64,000 bases of DNA from Lysinibacillus antri (GTDB lineage: Bacteria > Bacillota > Bacilli > Bacillales_A > Planococcaceae): the NCBI RefSeq assembly GCF_003977595.1, contig NZ_RYYR01000005.1, positions 1 through 64,000 of the forward strand, written 5' to 3'. Every line of letters begins with the position of its first letter. Position 1 is the first letter of the stretch. The position numbers and the translations under genes were made by a program. Of the stretch, positions 1 to 9,208 are shown in pieces. Below the pieces are notes generated by a model. It ran no database searches and was not told the DNA's origin. It was given only the letters and a program-made list of their open reading frames with translations.

Positions 1-10
1 AAACATTAAA

Positions 11-45
11 CGGCTTGAGCCCCCTAGAATACAGGGCTCAAGCCG
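11..45. terminator. Perfect 12-bp stem hairpin, probable terminator
   Basis: Arms 11-22 and 34-45 are perfectly complementary (cggcttgagccc / gggctcaagccg) around an 11-base loop. A T-rich stretch follows on the + strand (50-63). It lies beyond the end of the chemoreceptor gene at 245 and may instead end a gene outside the window. Direction is not certain. Confidence 0.6.
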
Positions 46-244
46 CCTAAGCATTTTTATTATTTTCACTGTCTACTTGACAGGGAGCAGTTCAATTAAA
101 CCACTTCGGCTTTGATTATAAGCTTGTGTTCTTCATGTCAAAGATACTATCGTCATTTTTACTTTTTAAAAAATCTCAAATGACATATTAGTTAGTAACG
201 GATGAACCATTTAGAAACCTATTTATCTATAACAATCTCAGTTT

Positions 245-1981
245 TTAAATTTTAAATTTAGAAACATTTACTTGAAGTTCTTGAGCCATATGACTTAATG
301 CATTGGATGAAGCTGAAACTTCTTCCATTGATGCATTTTGTTCTTCTGCAGCAGCAGCAATATTTTGTGTATTTTTTGAAGACTGTATAGATACGCTTGC
401 GATTTCAGATATCATCTGCACCATTTCTTCAGTGCTTGCGTTTACCTCTTCTATAACCGCAGATACTTCTTGAGTTTGACTCGTAATCCCTTCAATCATT
501 TCCGCAATTTCATTAAAGGATTTTCCAGTTTCATGTACTTTACTCATACCTGCTTTTAAAGATTTTGTACCTTCATCCATTGAAAGTGATACTTGGCCAA
601 TTTCCTTTTGAACTTCTTGAATCACTAACTGAATATTATTAGTTGCTTTACTCGATTCTTCAGCAAGTTTTCTAACTTCATCTGCAACAACAGCAAAGCC
701 TTTTCCATGATCTCCTGCACGAGCTGCCTCAATTGCAGCATTTAATGCTAATAAGTTTGTTTGATCGGCAATACCTGAAATCAGCTCTAAAATAGTACCA
801 ATTTCCTTTGAACGTTCACTTAATTTAGTAACAATATTGGCTGTTTGATTCACGTTTTCTTGAACAATTTCCATTTGCGTCACAGTTTCCGATAAGACAA
901 CTGTTCCAACTTCTGCTTTTTGATTCGTTGCCATAGTTAAATCCGATACAGTTTGGATAGAGTTCGCAACTTGTTCCATACCTTTTGAAATCTCATTAAC
1001 TGATTGTTCTGCAGAGCTCGCACTATTTACTTGGTTTTCTGACCCACTTGCTACTTCTTGAATAGAAATTGCAATTTGTTCTGTTGCTTGAGATGTTTGT
1101 TCAGAACTTGCAAGAAGTTCTTCCGATGATGCAGCAAGTGTCTCCGATGTTTGGGTAACTTGGTGGATTAAATCTCTCAAATTACTTGTCATTTCATTAA
1201 AGGATTGAGCTAATTCACCGATTTCATCTTTATTTTTAACATTTACTGGTTCAATTGTTAAATTACCATCTGCTACTTCTTTTATATTGTTATTAACAAG
1301 TTCAAGTGGTTTAGATATCATTCTTGAGACAATATAAGCAATAACAAGCGCTAAAATTAATCCACCTATAAAAATAATTAAAATAAGTGTAAATGATTTT
1401 GCAAAGGTATTATCGCCTTCCTTGTTTGCCTTTTGAGCAGCATCATCATTTATTTTTACAAGAGCATCTAAATTCTTCTGCATATCAGAAAATAACGCCT
1501 CTGCTTGTTCATTCGTTTCGTTAAATTTTTCACCATCTATAGGTCCAGCACCTTTTACTACATCCATTTTAGAACCAATCTCAATAAAATTAGTATGTAG
1601 TTCTTCATAACTTGACCACTTTTCCCTTAATTCATTAAAGTTCTTTTGCTCTTCTTCTAAAAGTATAAGCCCTTCATATTCTTCAAATGCCTTATCTATA
1701 GCTGATAAAGTCTCGCTTATCTCTTTTTCTATTTTATCTAATTCACTCTTATCAGATTTTAAGCTATAGCTGTATTCAAGTGCTCGAATATGTTCAGTAA
1801 GGTAATTAATATTATTAATTGTTTTAACACTCGGAAGCCAATTGTCAGCAATTTCTGTTGATTTTTCATTAATGGCATTCATACCAATAATTGATATTCC
1901 TCCTAAAAGTGCAAGAAAGATAATTATAGATAGAAAACCTACATATAACTTCTTTGAAACTGTAAATCTAAATACACCCAT
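245..1981 (-). CDS. Methyl-accepting chemotaxis protein (4HB sensor, HAMP, MA domain)
   Basis: A 578-residue transmembrane chemoreceptor. An N-terminal membrane helix (about 10-33) is followed by an extracytoplasmic helical sensor region resembling a four-helix bundle. A second membrane helix lies at about 196-218, then a HAMP linker and a long helical signalling domain. The conserved hairpin tip is intact ([20 protein letters not shown]). By family knowledge it passes ligand signals to CheA/CheW; no chemotaxis kinase genes are in the window. The gene stands alone, with a likely AT-rich promoter region at 2043-2606. The ligand cannot be read from the sequence. A second receptor of the same architecture is at 15179-16879. 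Confidence 0.93.
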   Translation of the reverse strand: MGVFRFTVSKKLYVGFLSIIIFLALLGGISIIGMNAINEKSTEIADNWLPSVKTINNINYLTEHIRALEYSYSLKSDKSELDKIEKEISETLSAIDKAFEEYEGLILLEEEQKNFNELREKWSSYEELHTNFIEIGSKMDVVKGAGPIDGEKFNETNEQAEALFSDMQKNLDALVKINDDAAQKANKEGDNTFAKSFTLILIIFIGGLILALVIAYIVSRMISKPLELVNNNIKEVADGNLTIEPVNVKNKDEIGELAQSFNEMTSNLRDLIHQVTQTSETLAASSEELLASSEQTSQATEQIAISIQEVASGSENQVNSASSAEQSVNEISKGMEQVANSIQTVSDLTMATNQKAEVGTVVLSETVTQMEIVQENVNQTANIVTKLSERSKEIGTILELISGIADQTNLLALNAAIEAARAGDHGKGFAVVADEVRKLAEESSKATNNIQLVIQEVQKEIGQVSLSMDEGTKSLKAGMSKVHETGKSFNEIAEMIEGITSQTQEVSAVIEEVNASTEEMVQMISEIASVSIQSSKNTQNIAAAAEEQNASMEEVSASSNALSHMAQELQVNVSKFKI

Positions 1982-2042
1982 TTCACATTCTCCTTTTCGA
2001 TTATTTGTAAATTTACTTACTAATCTTTCGATAAGAGCCTAA

Positions 2043-2606
2043 TATAAAATAGATATAAAAACCCATGAGTATTATACTGATTTTTAACTGTGCAAAAAAG
2101 TATGACAAATAAAACAAGAAAATTAACCAAATCACCAAACATCCTCTATTTTCACAATGATTAACTATTCCATTATCTATCTCTAATACTCAACAAGATT
2201 TAATATCCATTAGCTGTCCACTCATCGTTCATTTCAGCAAATATTCGATGAGCTTGGCTCAATCATTCATATATTTAAACTTTACTGTTTTGTTCTACTA
2301 CCTTCGCCTTTTAAGATGATTGGTATATTTTACTATACCAAAGAAAGATAGATTTGTATAATGTTTGTATAATGTTTTTTAATTTTTTGTACAATTTGTA
2401 CAATTTTTGATAATTTTTTTCTATGATTTAATAACTTAATCTTAGAATGAATTCAACAAAATGGTACTTTAATGGAGCAATAAAAAGGCTAATTTCTCAG
2501 CATCAAATTGAAAAATTAGCCCTTTTGATATTAAAATTTTCTTAACATTGTAAATCCTATCCTATACTGTGGTACATAAATATAAAAATCTGAGAGGTGT
2601 ATCGAT
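2043..2606. other. Long AT-rich divergent intergenic region
   Basis: About 560 bases with no supported gene between the chemoreceptor and arr. It holds a perfect 8-bp-arm palindrome (2320-2341, TTGGTATA / TATACCAA) that could be an operator. Two direct copies of a TTTGTATAATG-like motif and two of TTGTACAATT lie at about 2353-2405. A hairpin lies at 2483-2526. The strong AT bias suits divergent promoters, but I cannot assign -35/-10 boxes confidently. Confidence 0.5.
2483..2526. terminator. Terminator-like hairpin upstream of arr
   Basis: AAAAGGCTAATTT and its bulged complement AAATTAGCCCTTTT form a long stem ending in A/T runs on both sides, a bidirectional terminator shape. No gene in this window ends next to it, so it may be a leftover from a rearrangement or part of the arr leader. 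Confidence 0.4.
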
Positions 2607-3023
2607 ATGAATGACAAAAAAGATGTGTTAGATAAAGGTCCATTTTTTCATGGTACTAAAGCAGAATTAAAAATTGGAGAGTTATTAGAACCACAACACT
2701 TATCGAATTATCAAGATAAGAAATCTAATTATATATATTTTACTGCAACATTAGATGCTGCTAAATGGGGTGCTGAATTAGCAACATCTAAATCAAAAGA
2801 AAGAATTTATATTGTAGAACCATTAGGCGATTTTGAAAATGATCCGAACTTAACAGACAAACGATTTCCTGGAAACCCAACACGTTCGTATCGGTCTAAA
2901 TCTCCGTTGAAAATCATAGCTGAATTAGGCTCGTGGGAAAGGCATTCTGATGAACAAATAAATCATATGGTTTCATCTTTAAAAAAGTTACGGGAACAAG
3001 GAAATGCTGTCATAGAAGATTAA
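2607..3023 (+). CDS. arr: Rifampin ADP-ribosyltransferase (Arr)
   Basis: A 138-residue protein of the full usual Arr length. It has the family's N-terminal FFHGTKAELKIGELL segment, IYFTATLDAAKWGAELA, and the PTRSYRSKSPLKII motif near the C-terminus. Arr enzymes transfer ADP-ribose from NAD to a hydroxyl of rifamycins and thereby inactivate them. A GAGAGGTG ribosome site lies 6-7 bases before the ATG. It is transcribed alone, with its own hairpin at 3037-3079. Arr homologues occur in many environmental Bacillales chromosomes, so it need not be recently acquired; no mobile element flanks it here. Confidence 0.92.
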   Translation: MNDKKDVLDKGPFFHGTKAELKIGELLEPQHLSNYQDKKSNYIYFTATLDAAKWGAELATSKSKERIYIVEPLGDFENDPNLTDKRFPGNPTRSYRSKSPLKIIAELGSWERHSDEQINHMVSSLKKLREQGNAVIED

Positions 3024-3036
3024 TCCTTAAAAATGA

Positions 3037-3079
3037 AAGGACAGTACATATTAGTCGGGTAAAAATATGTACTGTCCTT
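3037..3079 (+). terminator. Rho-independent terminator of arr
   Basis: A perfect 16-bp stem (3037-3052 with 3064-3079) around an 11-base loop, starting 14 bases after the arr stop codon and followed by a pyrimidine-rich tail (CCTTCTTC). It could also serve the facing gene ending at 3158. Confidence 0.8.
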
Positions 3080-3157
3080 CCTTCTTCAATTCAACTCATT
3101 GTAAGGTTAAATTATCCTATTGCTGAAAATCTTAAATGCGATTTATTGAACTACCCT

Positions 3158-3445
3158 TTAGTTCGATAAATAAAATAATAATGCTACCACAATACTCGGA
3201 ATTCCAACCAAAGCTGAATGAAAACTGATTTTATTTCTTTCATTTCTACCTTCATCCGATTCCGTAGCCAAATTAGCACGCATTCGATCTCCACTTACAA
3301 ATACTCCTGATAAAATAAAGGCTATTGCAAAGAAAAAGAATCCAATACCACTTGTAATAGGAATAACCATTTCAATATTCCAAATTAAAAAAGACACCGC
3401 TACCCCTAACAAAGCTAAAAAAGATCCCATCAATAAATATTTCAA
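3158..3445 (-). CDS. Small three-helix membrane protein, DUF5316-like
   Basis: About 95 residues with three hydrophobic helices separated by a polar loop (SGDRMRANLATESDEGRN). The arrangement recalls DUF5316 proteins of Bacilli; that family call is from memory and tentative. I place the start at a TTG codon at 3445 because GGGGG lies 5 bases ahead of it; a longer reading from an ATG at 3469 has no ribosome site. No function is known. It is monocistronic. Confidence 0.65.
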   Translation of the reverse strand: MKYLLMGSFLALLGVAVSFLIWNIEMVIPITSGIGFFFFAIAFILSGVFVSGDRMRANLATESDEGRNERNKISFHSALVGIPSIVVALLFYLSN

Positions 3446-3605
3446 ATGATCCCCCCTAATCAATCTCACCTCTTAATACGAATGAAATACCAAAAAGTTA
3501 CAATTAACTTTACTGAAATATTCAGTTCGGCAGTAACATGTAATTATTTATAGAGTCTTATTCTAGAATGGGGCGCTCGATAAGATGACTATCCGGATAT
3601 TTGAC

Positions 3606-4364
3606 TTATTGAAAAAGATGGTGTAGTAACCGATTTTTATCTTCAAAAAATTGCTTCATAATGGAATAGTGTTGTGTGTCTTCCAATGTGGATTCACTCA
3701 TGCCCTCTTCTGTGAGCTGAATAATTTTCGATTTTGGATACGCCATTATGATGGGTGAATGGGTTGAAATGATAAATTGAGACCCTTGATTAACGAGCTC
3801 ATTTATTCTAGCGAGCATCGACATTTGCCTTAATGGTGACAAGGCAGCTTCTGGCTCATCTAAGATGTATAAGCCATTTCCTTGAAAACGTTCCATAAAC
3901 GCTGCAAAAAATGATTCCCCATGCGATTGTTCGTGGAGTGATTTGCCTCCATAAGAATCGATAATTTTCGGCCCAGGTCCTGGTTCCCTATCTAACGCTT
4001 CAATATTTGTTGCGACGTTGTAAAAAGATTCCGCTCGAAAGAAAAAATGATCTTTTGCCCTATTTATGCCTTTTACGATACGGAGGTATTCGTCTAAGTT
4101 CGAGTGAGAGTCAAAACTGGAGAAGTTAAAATTTAACGTACCTCCCTCTGGATTGAATCCTAAAGCAACGGCAATGCCTTCTAGTAAAGTGGACTTACCC
4201 ATCCCATTTTCTCCAACAATATACGTTACATTTGGATGAAACGTTAACTCTTGAAAATTTTGAATGAATAAAAGATTAAGTGGGAAATGTTCATAAGATG
4301 CTATTTGTTCTCTCTTAAGATAGATCGACCTTATATATTGGGATTCTTCATTTAACGTAACCAA
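3606..4364 (-). CDS. Stand-alone AAA family ATPase (COG3910-like)
   Basis: A 252-residue soluble ATPase of the SMC/ABC-like type. Walker A GENGMGKST is at 51-59, the signature-like SHGES at about 147-151 and Walker B LYILDEPEAAL at about 165-175, with a switch histidine in ISTHSPII (199-206). It resembles small AAA proteins often found alone in Bacilli, with no OLD nuclease or TOPRIM domain. The start is TTG at 4364, supported by GAGGTG 8 bases upstream. No partner gene is adjacent, so a role in defence, repair or transport cannot be told from context. Confidence 0.8.
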   Translation of the reverse strand: MVTLNEESQYIRSIYLKREQIASYEHFPLNLLFIQNFQELTFHPNVTYIVGENGMGKSTLLEGIAVALGFNPEGGTLNFNFSSFDSHSNLDEYLRIVKGINRAKDHFFFRAESFYNVATNIEALDREPGPGPKIIDSYGGKSLHEQSHGESFFAAFMERFQGNGLYILDEPEAALSPLRQMSMLARINELVNQGSQFIISTHSPIIMAYPKSKIIQLTEEGMSESTLEDTQHYSIMKQFFEDKNRLLHHLFQ

Positions 4365-4459
4365 TAAAATTTCACCTCATTGAGTATAAATAGTAAATTC
4401 TAAAAAAATATTAATCATCCACCCTTCCCCTATTATAAAGAAGTATTTTTTCTTCGCGC

Positions 4460-4504
4460 CATTAAAATATAAAGAGAGCACACGACTTTCCTAAATGTGC
4501 TCCC
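4460..4504 (-). terminator. Terminator at the end of the catabolic regulator gene
   Basis: On the minus strand GGGAGCACA (4504-4496) pairs with TGTGCTCTC (4482-4474), followed by TTTATATTTTAA. It lies just after the stop codon of the V4R-PucR regulator and marks the left end of the catabolic island. Confidence 0.75.
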
Positions 4505-4519
4505 TTGAATCCCCTCTAT

Positions 4520-6361
4520 TTATACCTCGATATCGCCTAAAATTCTTAGAGCATCTAACATAATTAATAACTCGTAAGCGACGATTGGATTTCGTAATTC
4601 TTTATTTAACAATTTTTCAATACGGGATATTCGATACATTAATCCACTCATCGAAAGAGAGAGATCACTAATGGTTTGCTGTAGATTGCCACCATTCAAT
4701 AAAAAGATATAAATCGTTTTTAATAGTTCATCTCGTTTTTGGTCTTTTAATTGGAAAATTGGACTTAATTCCTTTTGCGCTTTACGGCGAATGGTCATCA
4801 TATTTTTGGAATTGATTAACGATCCTACGATACTTGCATTTTCAAAGTAGACGATTTGCTCATCTGTATTTAAGCGCAGAGCAATTTGGGATTCTTCTAA
4901 ACTTTCATCTATTGTTTCGATATCCTCACTTTCGCCACTTAGTCCAATGCGGAATTGAACAAATCGAAACTGATTATTTAATAGCTTAAGTATATTTTCA
5001 ATTTTTAATTGCAATGCCTCTACTTTTGGAAACAACATGACGATTTGATGTTCATATTGGGTAATTAAAATTTTATAACTTTGCATATCTAAATAGCGGG
5101 TAATGGATTGAATGACTTTATCTAAAAAATCTAATTTCGAAGTATCTAGTTGACTAGATTCTGCAGTTAATGTGGCAATATAATACGGTTCTTTTAAATC
5201 GATCCCTAAATAATAGCCCCGATAAATGGCACTCGTTTTTGATGAATATTGCTTTAATAAAATTTGTTCAAAATAATAGCCCTTCATATTGTCTAATGCT
5301 TCATAACTTGTCTTTTCATTTAAAAAATAAAGAGCTGCTGAGGTTGCTGCACGTTGTATAAACATAAAATCGTTATCAAGATTAACGATATTTTTATCTA
5401 AATAGAGAAAGGTAATATAGCCGATTGTTTGTTTTTGTACAATAATCGGTGTCACGATGCGATTGTGTAACTTCCCACGTATGATGAACGTTTTATTGTA
5501 GGAAGAAATTTGTATTTTCCCACTCTTTGTTTTTGTGATGGATTTATGGAAATCGTCACTATACTGTTGGAACTGTTCCTTATCTAATCCAGTAAAAATC
5601 CTCGGTTGAAAATTTAAATCTTCAATAGAAACCGGGATATTCAATGTTTCATGAACTGTATTGACAATTTCCTCAATCGAATCACCATCCGAAAGTTTTG
5701 ACGTTAACGTATCATGAAAGGTTGATACTTTCTCGATATAGTTTTTCTGGTCAAGGAGTTGTTCATAGGTGAAATTTAATTCATCGATAAAATTATTTTC
5801 TTTATATAATTGAATCTCTTCTAACATTTCCATGTCATCGTGCCAATCTTCTAAGAGCCGCATTTCATAACAGCATTCATCATCGCCCTTTGCACGACAT
5901 TTCACTTCTTTTAAAAATACTTTTCTACCAATAACAAGTGAGGTAAATCCACTGCCGAATCCTGTTAATGTATGACACACAGGATGAGTGGATTTTCCAT
6001 GGTTTCGAACATGCTCCAATACCTCAAAGGAATCGAACCATTTACCTGTAGCAGAAATATGTGCTACTTTCCCATCTTCATCCAATATTAAAGTACGTTC
6101 TGAACTTAAATCGGATAATTGACCCGTTTGTAAATGAAGATTGGGTGCTTTATTTAACATTTCTTCAATTGGTCCAGGTGATTTTAATACTTCTTTCGCG
6201 TGGGCTACCCCTAAATTCCAACCATATCTTAAAAGAAAGGCTTTTGCTCTTTTCATACCTAAGTTACTGATTAACTCTTTTCGTAATAAACCAAATGTAG
6301 CAGAAGTTGTTGATAAAGTTTTATCTTCAAAATTATCAAATGTTTGCAAGTCTAGCAAAAC
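4520..6361 (-). CDS. XylR_N/V4R sensor fused to a PucR-type HTH: aromatic-responsive activator
   Basis: About 613 residues. The N-terminal 100 resemble the effector-binding XylR_N domain of sigma-54 activators (XylR, DmpR). Residues about 100-170 form a V4R domain with cysteines in KCRAKGDDECCYEM that may bind zinc. In place of an AAA+ sigma-54 ATPase there is a GAF/GGDEF-like middle and a C-terminal PucR/CdaR helix-turn-helix (LNGGNLQQTISDLSLSMSGLMYRISRIEKLL). It should therefore act with ordinary sigma-A RNA polymerase. Inferred role: phenolic-responsive control of the flanking operons. The start is TTG at 6361, with GAGG 8 bases upstream; an upstream TTG at 6367 is too close to that site. 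Confidence 0.85.
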   Translation of the reverse strand, partial: VLLDLQTFDNFEDKTLSTTSATFGLLRKELISNLGMKRAKAFLLRYGWNLGVAHAKEVLKSPGPIEEMLNKAPNLHLQTGQLSDLSSERTLILDEDGKVAHISATGKWFDSFEVLEHVRNHGKSTHPVCHTLTGFGSGFTSLVIGRKVFLKEVKCRAKGDDECCYEMRLLEDWHDDMEMLEEIQLYKENNFIDELNFTYEQLLDQKNYIEKVSTFHDTLTSKLSDGDSIEEIVNTVHETLNIPVSIEDLNFQPRIFTGLDKEQFQQYSDDFHKSITKTKSGKIQISSYNKTFIIRGKLHNRIVTPIIVQKQTIGYITFLYLDKNIVNLDNDFMFIQRAATSAALYFLNEKTSYEALDNMKGYYFEQILLKQYSSKTSAIYRGYYLGIDLKEPYYIATLTAESSQLDTSKLDFLDKVIQSITRYLDMQSYKILITQYEHQIVMLFPKVEALQLKIENILKLLNNQFRFVQFRIGLSGESEDIETIDESLEESQIALRLNTDEQIVYFENASIVGSLINSKNMMTIRRKAQKELSPIFQLKDQKRDELLKTIYIFLLNGGNLQQTISDLSLSMSGLMYRISRIEKLLNKELRNPIVAYELLIMLDALRILGDIEV

Positions 6362-6399
6362 CAACACCTCACAGAGTTCTAATAGAAACTATTTACCAA

Positions 6400-6432
6400 A
6401 AAATGACTTCTACTAAAAGTAAAAGTCATTTT
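6400..6432 (-). terminator. Terminator between catabolic operon and regulator gene
   Basis: A 14-bp stem with one mismatch (6400-6413 with 6419-6432) and a 5-base loop, with a run of T residues on the minus strand. It separates the racemase-like gene from the regulator, so the regulator is probably read from its own promoter or by partial read-through. Confidence 0.7.
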
Positions 6433-6481
6433 CTAACATATTTATTTGATTATAACTAAAACATTACAATATTCACACTAT

Positions 6482-7324
6482 TTAGACTTTTGATTTTACA
6501 GAAAGTCCAAAATCGAGTCCTTCATGAATATTACTTTCTTGACCATAAAAGGCACGCAGTTTTTTCACTGCTTCTTCAGGCGGTTTTGCATTGAAATAGC
6601 CCTTCCTTGTCATCGTAACACCTGATTTTTCTTTTAAATCTGTTAACGATTCGCACATTTTTAACCCTGCTGCAAAGGAATCGACAATTGGAACATCATC
6701 AATTCTTGAAATGCCATGCGTCGCTAGGAAAACATTCATCGGTCCTTCTCCTGGAATGATGACATCTGCTCCCTGTTCAATCACTATTTTTGCACTTTCA
6801 ATAAAGCTATCAATGACAGGCTCTGGATTATTAAAACCACCTAAAATATCATAAAAGCCAACTTTTGTTTGAACGATTGGACCGAGCTTTTGGGCTAAAC
6901 CATAGCGGCCAGCATTATATCGCAATTGATCTTGTAAAGGCTCTAAAAAGTTGACAATTCCAATTTTATCTCCTAACATTGACGCGATATGCATGGATGC
7001 TTGGCCATATCCGATGACAGGTATATCCACAAGAGATCTTGCTTCAAGTAGTCCCACATCTGGAATTGTCCCGATAAACATACAATCATATCCTGCACTT
7101 TCTGCAATGAGTGCATTACGGATAAATTGCTCGCGATGCAGATTTTGTAAATACGAATACGTAATAAAATGCCCCGGATAATCAGTTGGATACGTCTCGC
7201 TACTCATTCCATGTAACACAACTTCCACATCTGGACGCGCCACTTTTTGAATATGCGCAATGACTGCATCGCGGTATTGTGGAACCTGTTCGATCGACGT
7301 TAAGCTTTGATGCCAAATTTTCAA
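6482..7324 (-). CDS. Asp/Glu racemase-superfamily protein lacking both catalytic cysteines
   Basis: About 280 residues with the hydantoin racemase/maleate isomerase/AMDase fold. The two family motifs that normally carry catalytic cysteines read IGTIPDVGLLEARSLVDIPV and DVIIPGEGPMN, so Cys is replaced by Thr (about residue 86) and Glu (about 193). Classical two-base racemisation or Cys-based isomerisation is therefore unlikely. The protein may bind a dicarboxylate or have another chemistry. I prefer TTG at 7324, with AGGGAG 8 bases upstream; a GTG at 7333 directly abuts that site. It is the last structural gene of the left catabolic operon, 24 bases after the preceding flavoprotein gene. Confidence 0.75.
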   Translation of the reverse strand: MKIWHQSLTSIEQVPQYRDAVIAHIQKVARPDVEVVLHGMSSETYPTDYPGHFITYSYLQNLHREQFIRNALIAESAGYDCMFIGTIPDVGLLEARSLVDIPVIGYGQASMHIASMLGDKIGIVNFLEPLQDQLRYNAGRYGLAQKLGPIVQTKVGFYDILGGFNNPEPVIDSFIESAKIVIEQGADVIIPGEGPMNVFLATHGISRIDDVPIVDSFAAGLKMCESLTDLKEKSGVTMTRKGYFNAKPPEEAVKKLRAFYGQESNIHEGLDFGLSVKSKV

Positions 7325-7348
7325 TGCGTTCACTCCCTACTAAAAAAC

Positions 7349-8728
7349 TTAATTGGTTACTAGTTTTGCTAATGCAGATTTTGCTGCAATTCTTCCGAAG
7401 ATGGCAGCTTTACCTAAAGAACTACCTGTCATATAGCCGGCACCATGAAAGCCACCAGCAATTTCACCAGCTGCATATAACCCGTCAATTGGTTCATTGA
7501 AAGGATTTAGTACTTGTGCCTGCTCATTTACTGCTACGCCTGCATAAGTCGCTAACATTGCTGCCGTTGTACGCATTGCATAAAATGGGGCTTCGTTAAT
7601 TTGTTTAGGTTTTCCAAAATAATGGGTTAACGTTTTACGACCAAATTCACTATCTTCACCTTTAGACACGTCCTCATTGTACTTAGCAATTGTTTTTTCT
7701 AGTTGTTCAATCGGCACATCAATTAATTGAGCTAATTCTTTTAATGAGTTCGCTTTCTCGATTAAACCTAGTTGCAATAAGTTATCGAAATCGTATAATG
7801 CATCGCCAGGCACACTTTCGTTCATAATCGTTTGGTCCCAAATTTGGAAACTCGTATTGTCTGGTTGCTTCAATGCTTCCGTTCCAATTAACTTATACGA
7901 AATGGATTCATTGACAAAGCGGTTGCCAAATTTATTCACGATGATCGCACCTTTATAAAATGCATGGGCTTGTGACTTACGAGGTCCATCCGCAGTTGGA
8001 TGAAAACCATACGTTCCTTGTAAATAAGGCAGATCTCTTACCCACGCACCATGCTCCCAAGCTAGCTTGATGCCATCACCGACATTCCCATTACCGCCAA
8101 TACGTAAAGCATTTTTTAATTGGGGCGCAAAGGATTCGAGCATCTCATTACTTTTAGAAAAACCACCTGACGTCAGGATGACACCTTGCTCACCTTTCAC
8201 AACAAATTCTAGTCCGTCTTTTTCATAAATGACGCTTTGAATACGACCATCTGAATTTTTTCGGAGTCGTTTAACCGCAGCTTCTACAACCACTGTCACG
8301 TTCCCCGTCGCAATGGCCTGATTATATAAAGTTGTAATGGCTTGAAGAGGCGTGATCGTATGCCCTCTTGGTACAGTATGACCACTCGCTGCTCGAACGG
8401 CATGGAACTCCACACCCTTTTCGACTAACCATTTATACGTTTCGAGTTGGGATTTACCGTAAGCTTCCACAAGATGTGCTTCGTTCTTCCCTTCACCAAC
8501 CGCAAGCATGTCATCGATTAATAATTGAGAAGAATCTTGAATGCCTTCTTTTTTTTGGAGGTCAGTTTCGGCAAATGCCATAAAGCGTCCACTTAGTAAG
8601 GAGCTTCCACCAATTTCTTTTTCCTTTTCAAGCACTAATACTTTTGCACCTAGACTTGCTGCTTCATTTGCCGCGCACAAGCCTGCCATGCCAGCACCGA
8701 CGATAATGATGTTAAAGTTTTTCCCCAT
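7349..8728 (-). CDS. FAD-dependent fumarate reductase/3-ketosteroid dehydrogenase-family flavoprotein
   Basis: 459 residues. The dinucleotide-binding motif GAGMAG is at 11-16, with the FAD ribose-binding LEKEKEIGGSS just after. A C-terminal FAD motif reads PIDGLYAAGEIAGGFHGAGYMTGSSLGKA. This family includes flavocytochrome c fumarate reductases, urocanate reductase, KstD and the ChcC cyclohexanone desaturases. It has no haem domain and no signal peptide, so it is a cytoplasmic oxidoreductase. It starts 2 bases after the upstream HbpS-like gene, so the two are translationally coupled. Inferred role: desaturation of a carbonyl-bearing ring or side chain. The substrate is unknown. Confidence 0.85.
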   Translation of the reverse strand: MGKNFNIIIVGAGMAGLCAANEAASLGAKVLVLEKEKEIGGSSLLSGRFMAFAETDLQKKEGIQDSSQLLIDDMLAVGEGKNEAHLVEAYGKSQLETYKWLVEKGVEFHAVRAASGHTVPRGHTITPLQAITTLYNQAIATGNVTVVVEAAVKRLRKNSDGRIQSVIYEKDGLEFVVKGEQGVILTSGGFSKSNEMLESFAPQLKNALRIGGNGNVGDGIKLAWEHGAWVRDLPYLQGTYGFHPTADGPRKSQAHAFYKGAIIVNKFGNRFVNESISYKLIGTEALKQPDNTSFQIWDQTIMNESVPGDALYDFDNLLQLGLIEKANSLKELAQLIDVPIEQLEKTIAKYNEDVSKGEDSEFGRKTLTHYFGKPKQINEAPFYAMRTTAAMLATYAGVAVNEQAQVLNPFNEPIDGLYAAGEIAGGFHGAGYMTGSSLGKAAIFGRIAAKSALAKLVTN

Positions 8729-8730
8729 CC

Positions 8731-9180
8731 TTACACAACCTTTGATTCAACTTCACTCACTACTTCAAGTGCAGCCTCACAAATTTGCATATCATGTGAA
8801 TAGTGTCCTCCACTTACTCCGATTCCACCGATTAATTCCCCATTTAGTTTAATTGGATAGCCACCACCAAAAATAACAAGGCGATCTGTATGAACTATTC
8901 CGTGTAATAGTGGTGGATCATCTTTTAAACGGTCGTACCATTCATGGGTTGCGCGGTTATAAGCTGCTGCTGAAAATGCTTTGTTTTGAGCAATTTCAAG
9001 ACTAAGTACTGGTGCCCCATCCATCGCTGCAAAGCTTTTTAGATTTCCTACTTTATCAACAATCGCAATACTAAAAGGAATCCCTAGTTCTTTCCCTTTT
9101 TCTACTGCAGCCTCTAACAATTTATTTGCAAACTCTAAACTAATGTTTTTTGATTCAATTGCCGTTACAAATTCCGTCAT
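8731..9180 (-). CDS. GlcG/HbpS family protein
   Basis: 149 residues of the HbpS/GlcG (PF03928) fold. It carries the typical SLEFANKLLEAAVEKGKELG helix, SIAIVDKVGNLKSFAAMDGAP, the FGGGYPIKLNGELIGGIGVSGG strand-loop, and a C-terminal helix. Homologues bind haem or accompany flavin oxidases and diol/aldehyde catabolic genes, and their role is generally unclear. The start is ATG at 9180, with AAGGAG upstream; an extended reading to 9246 runs into repeat sequence and is rejected. It is tightly coupled to the flavoprotein gene downstream, suggesting a joint function such as cofactor or product handling. Confidence 0.85.
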   Translation of the reverse strand: MTEFVTAIESKNISLEFANKLLEAAVEKGKELGIPFSIAIVDKVGNLKSFAAMDGAPVLSLEIAQNKAFSAAAYNRATHEWYDRLKDDPPLLHGIVHTDRLVIFGGGYPIKLNGELIGGIGVSGGHYSHDMQICEAALEVVSEVESKVV

Positions 9181-9208
9181 AATAAATTCTCCTTTTTGTA
9201 AATAAATT

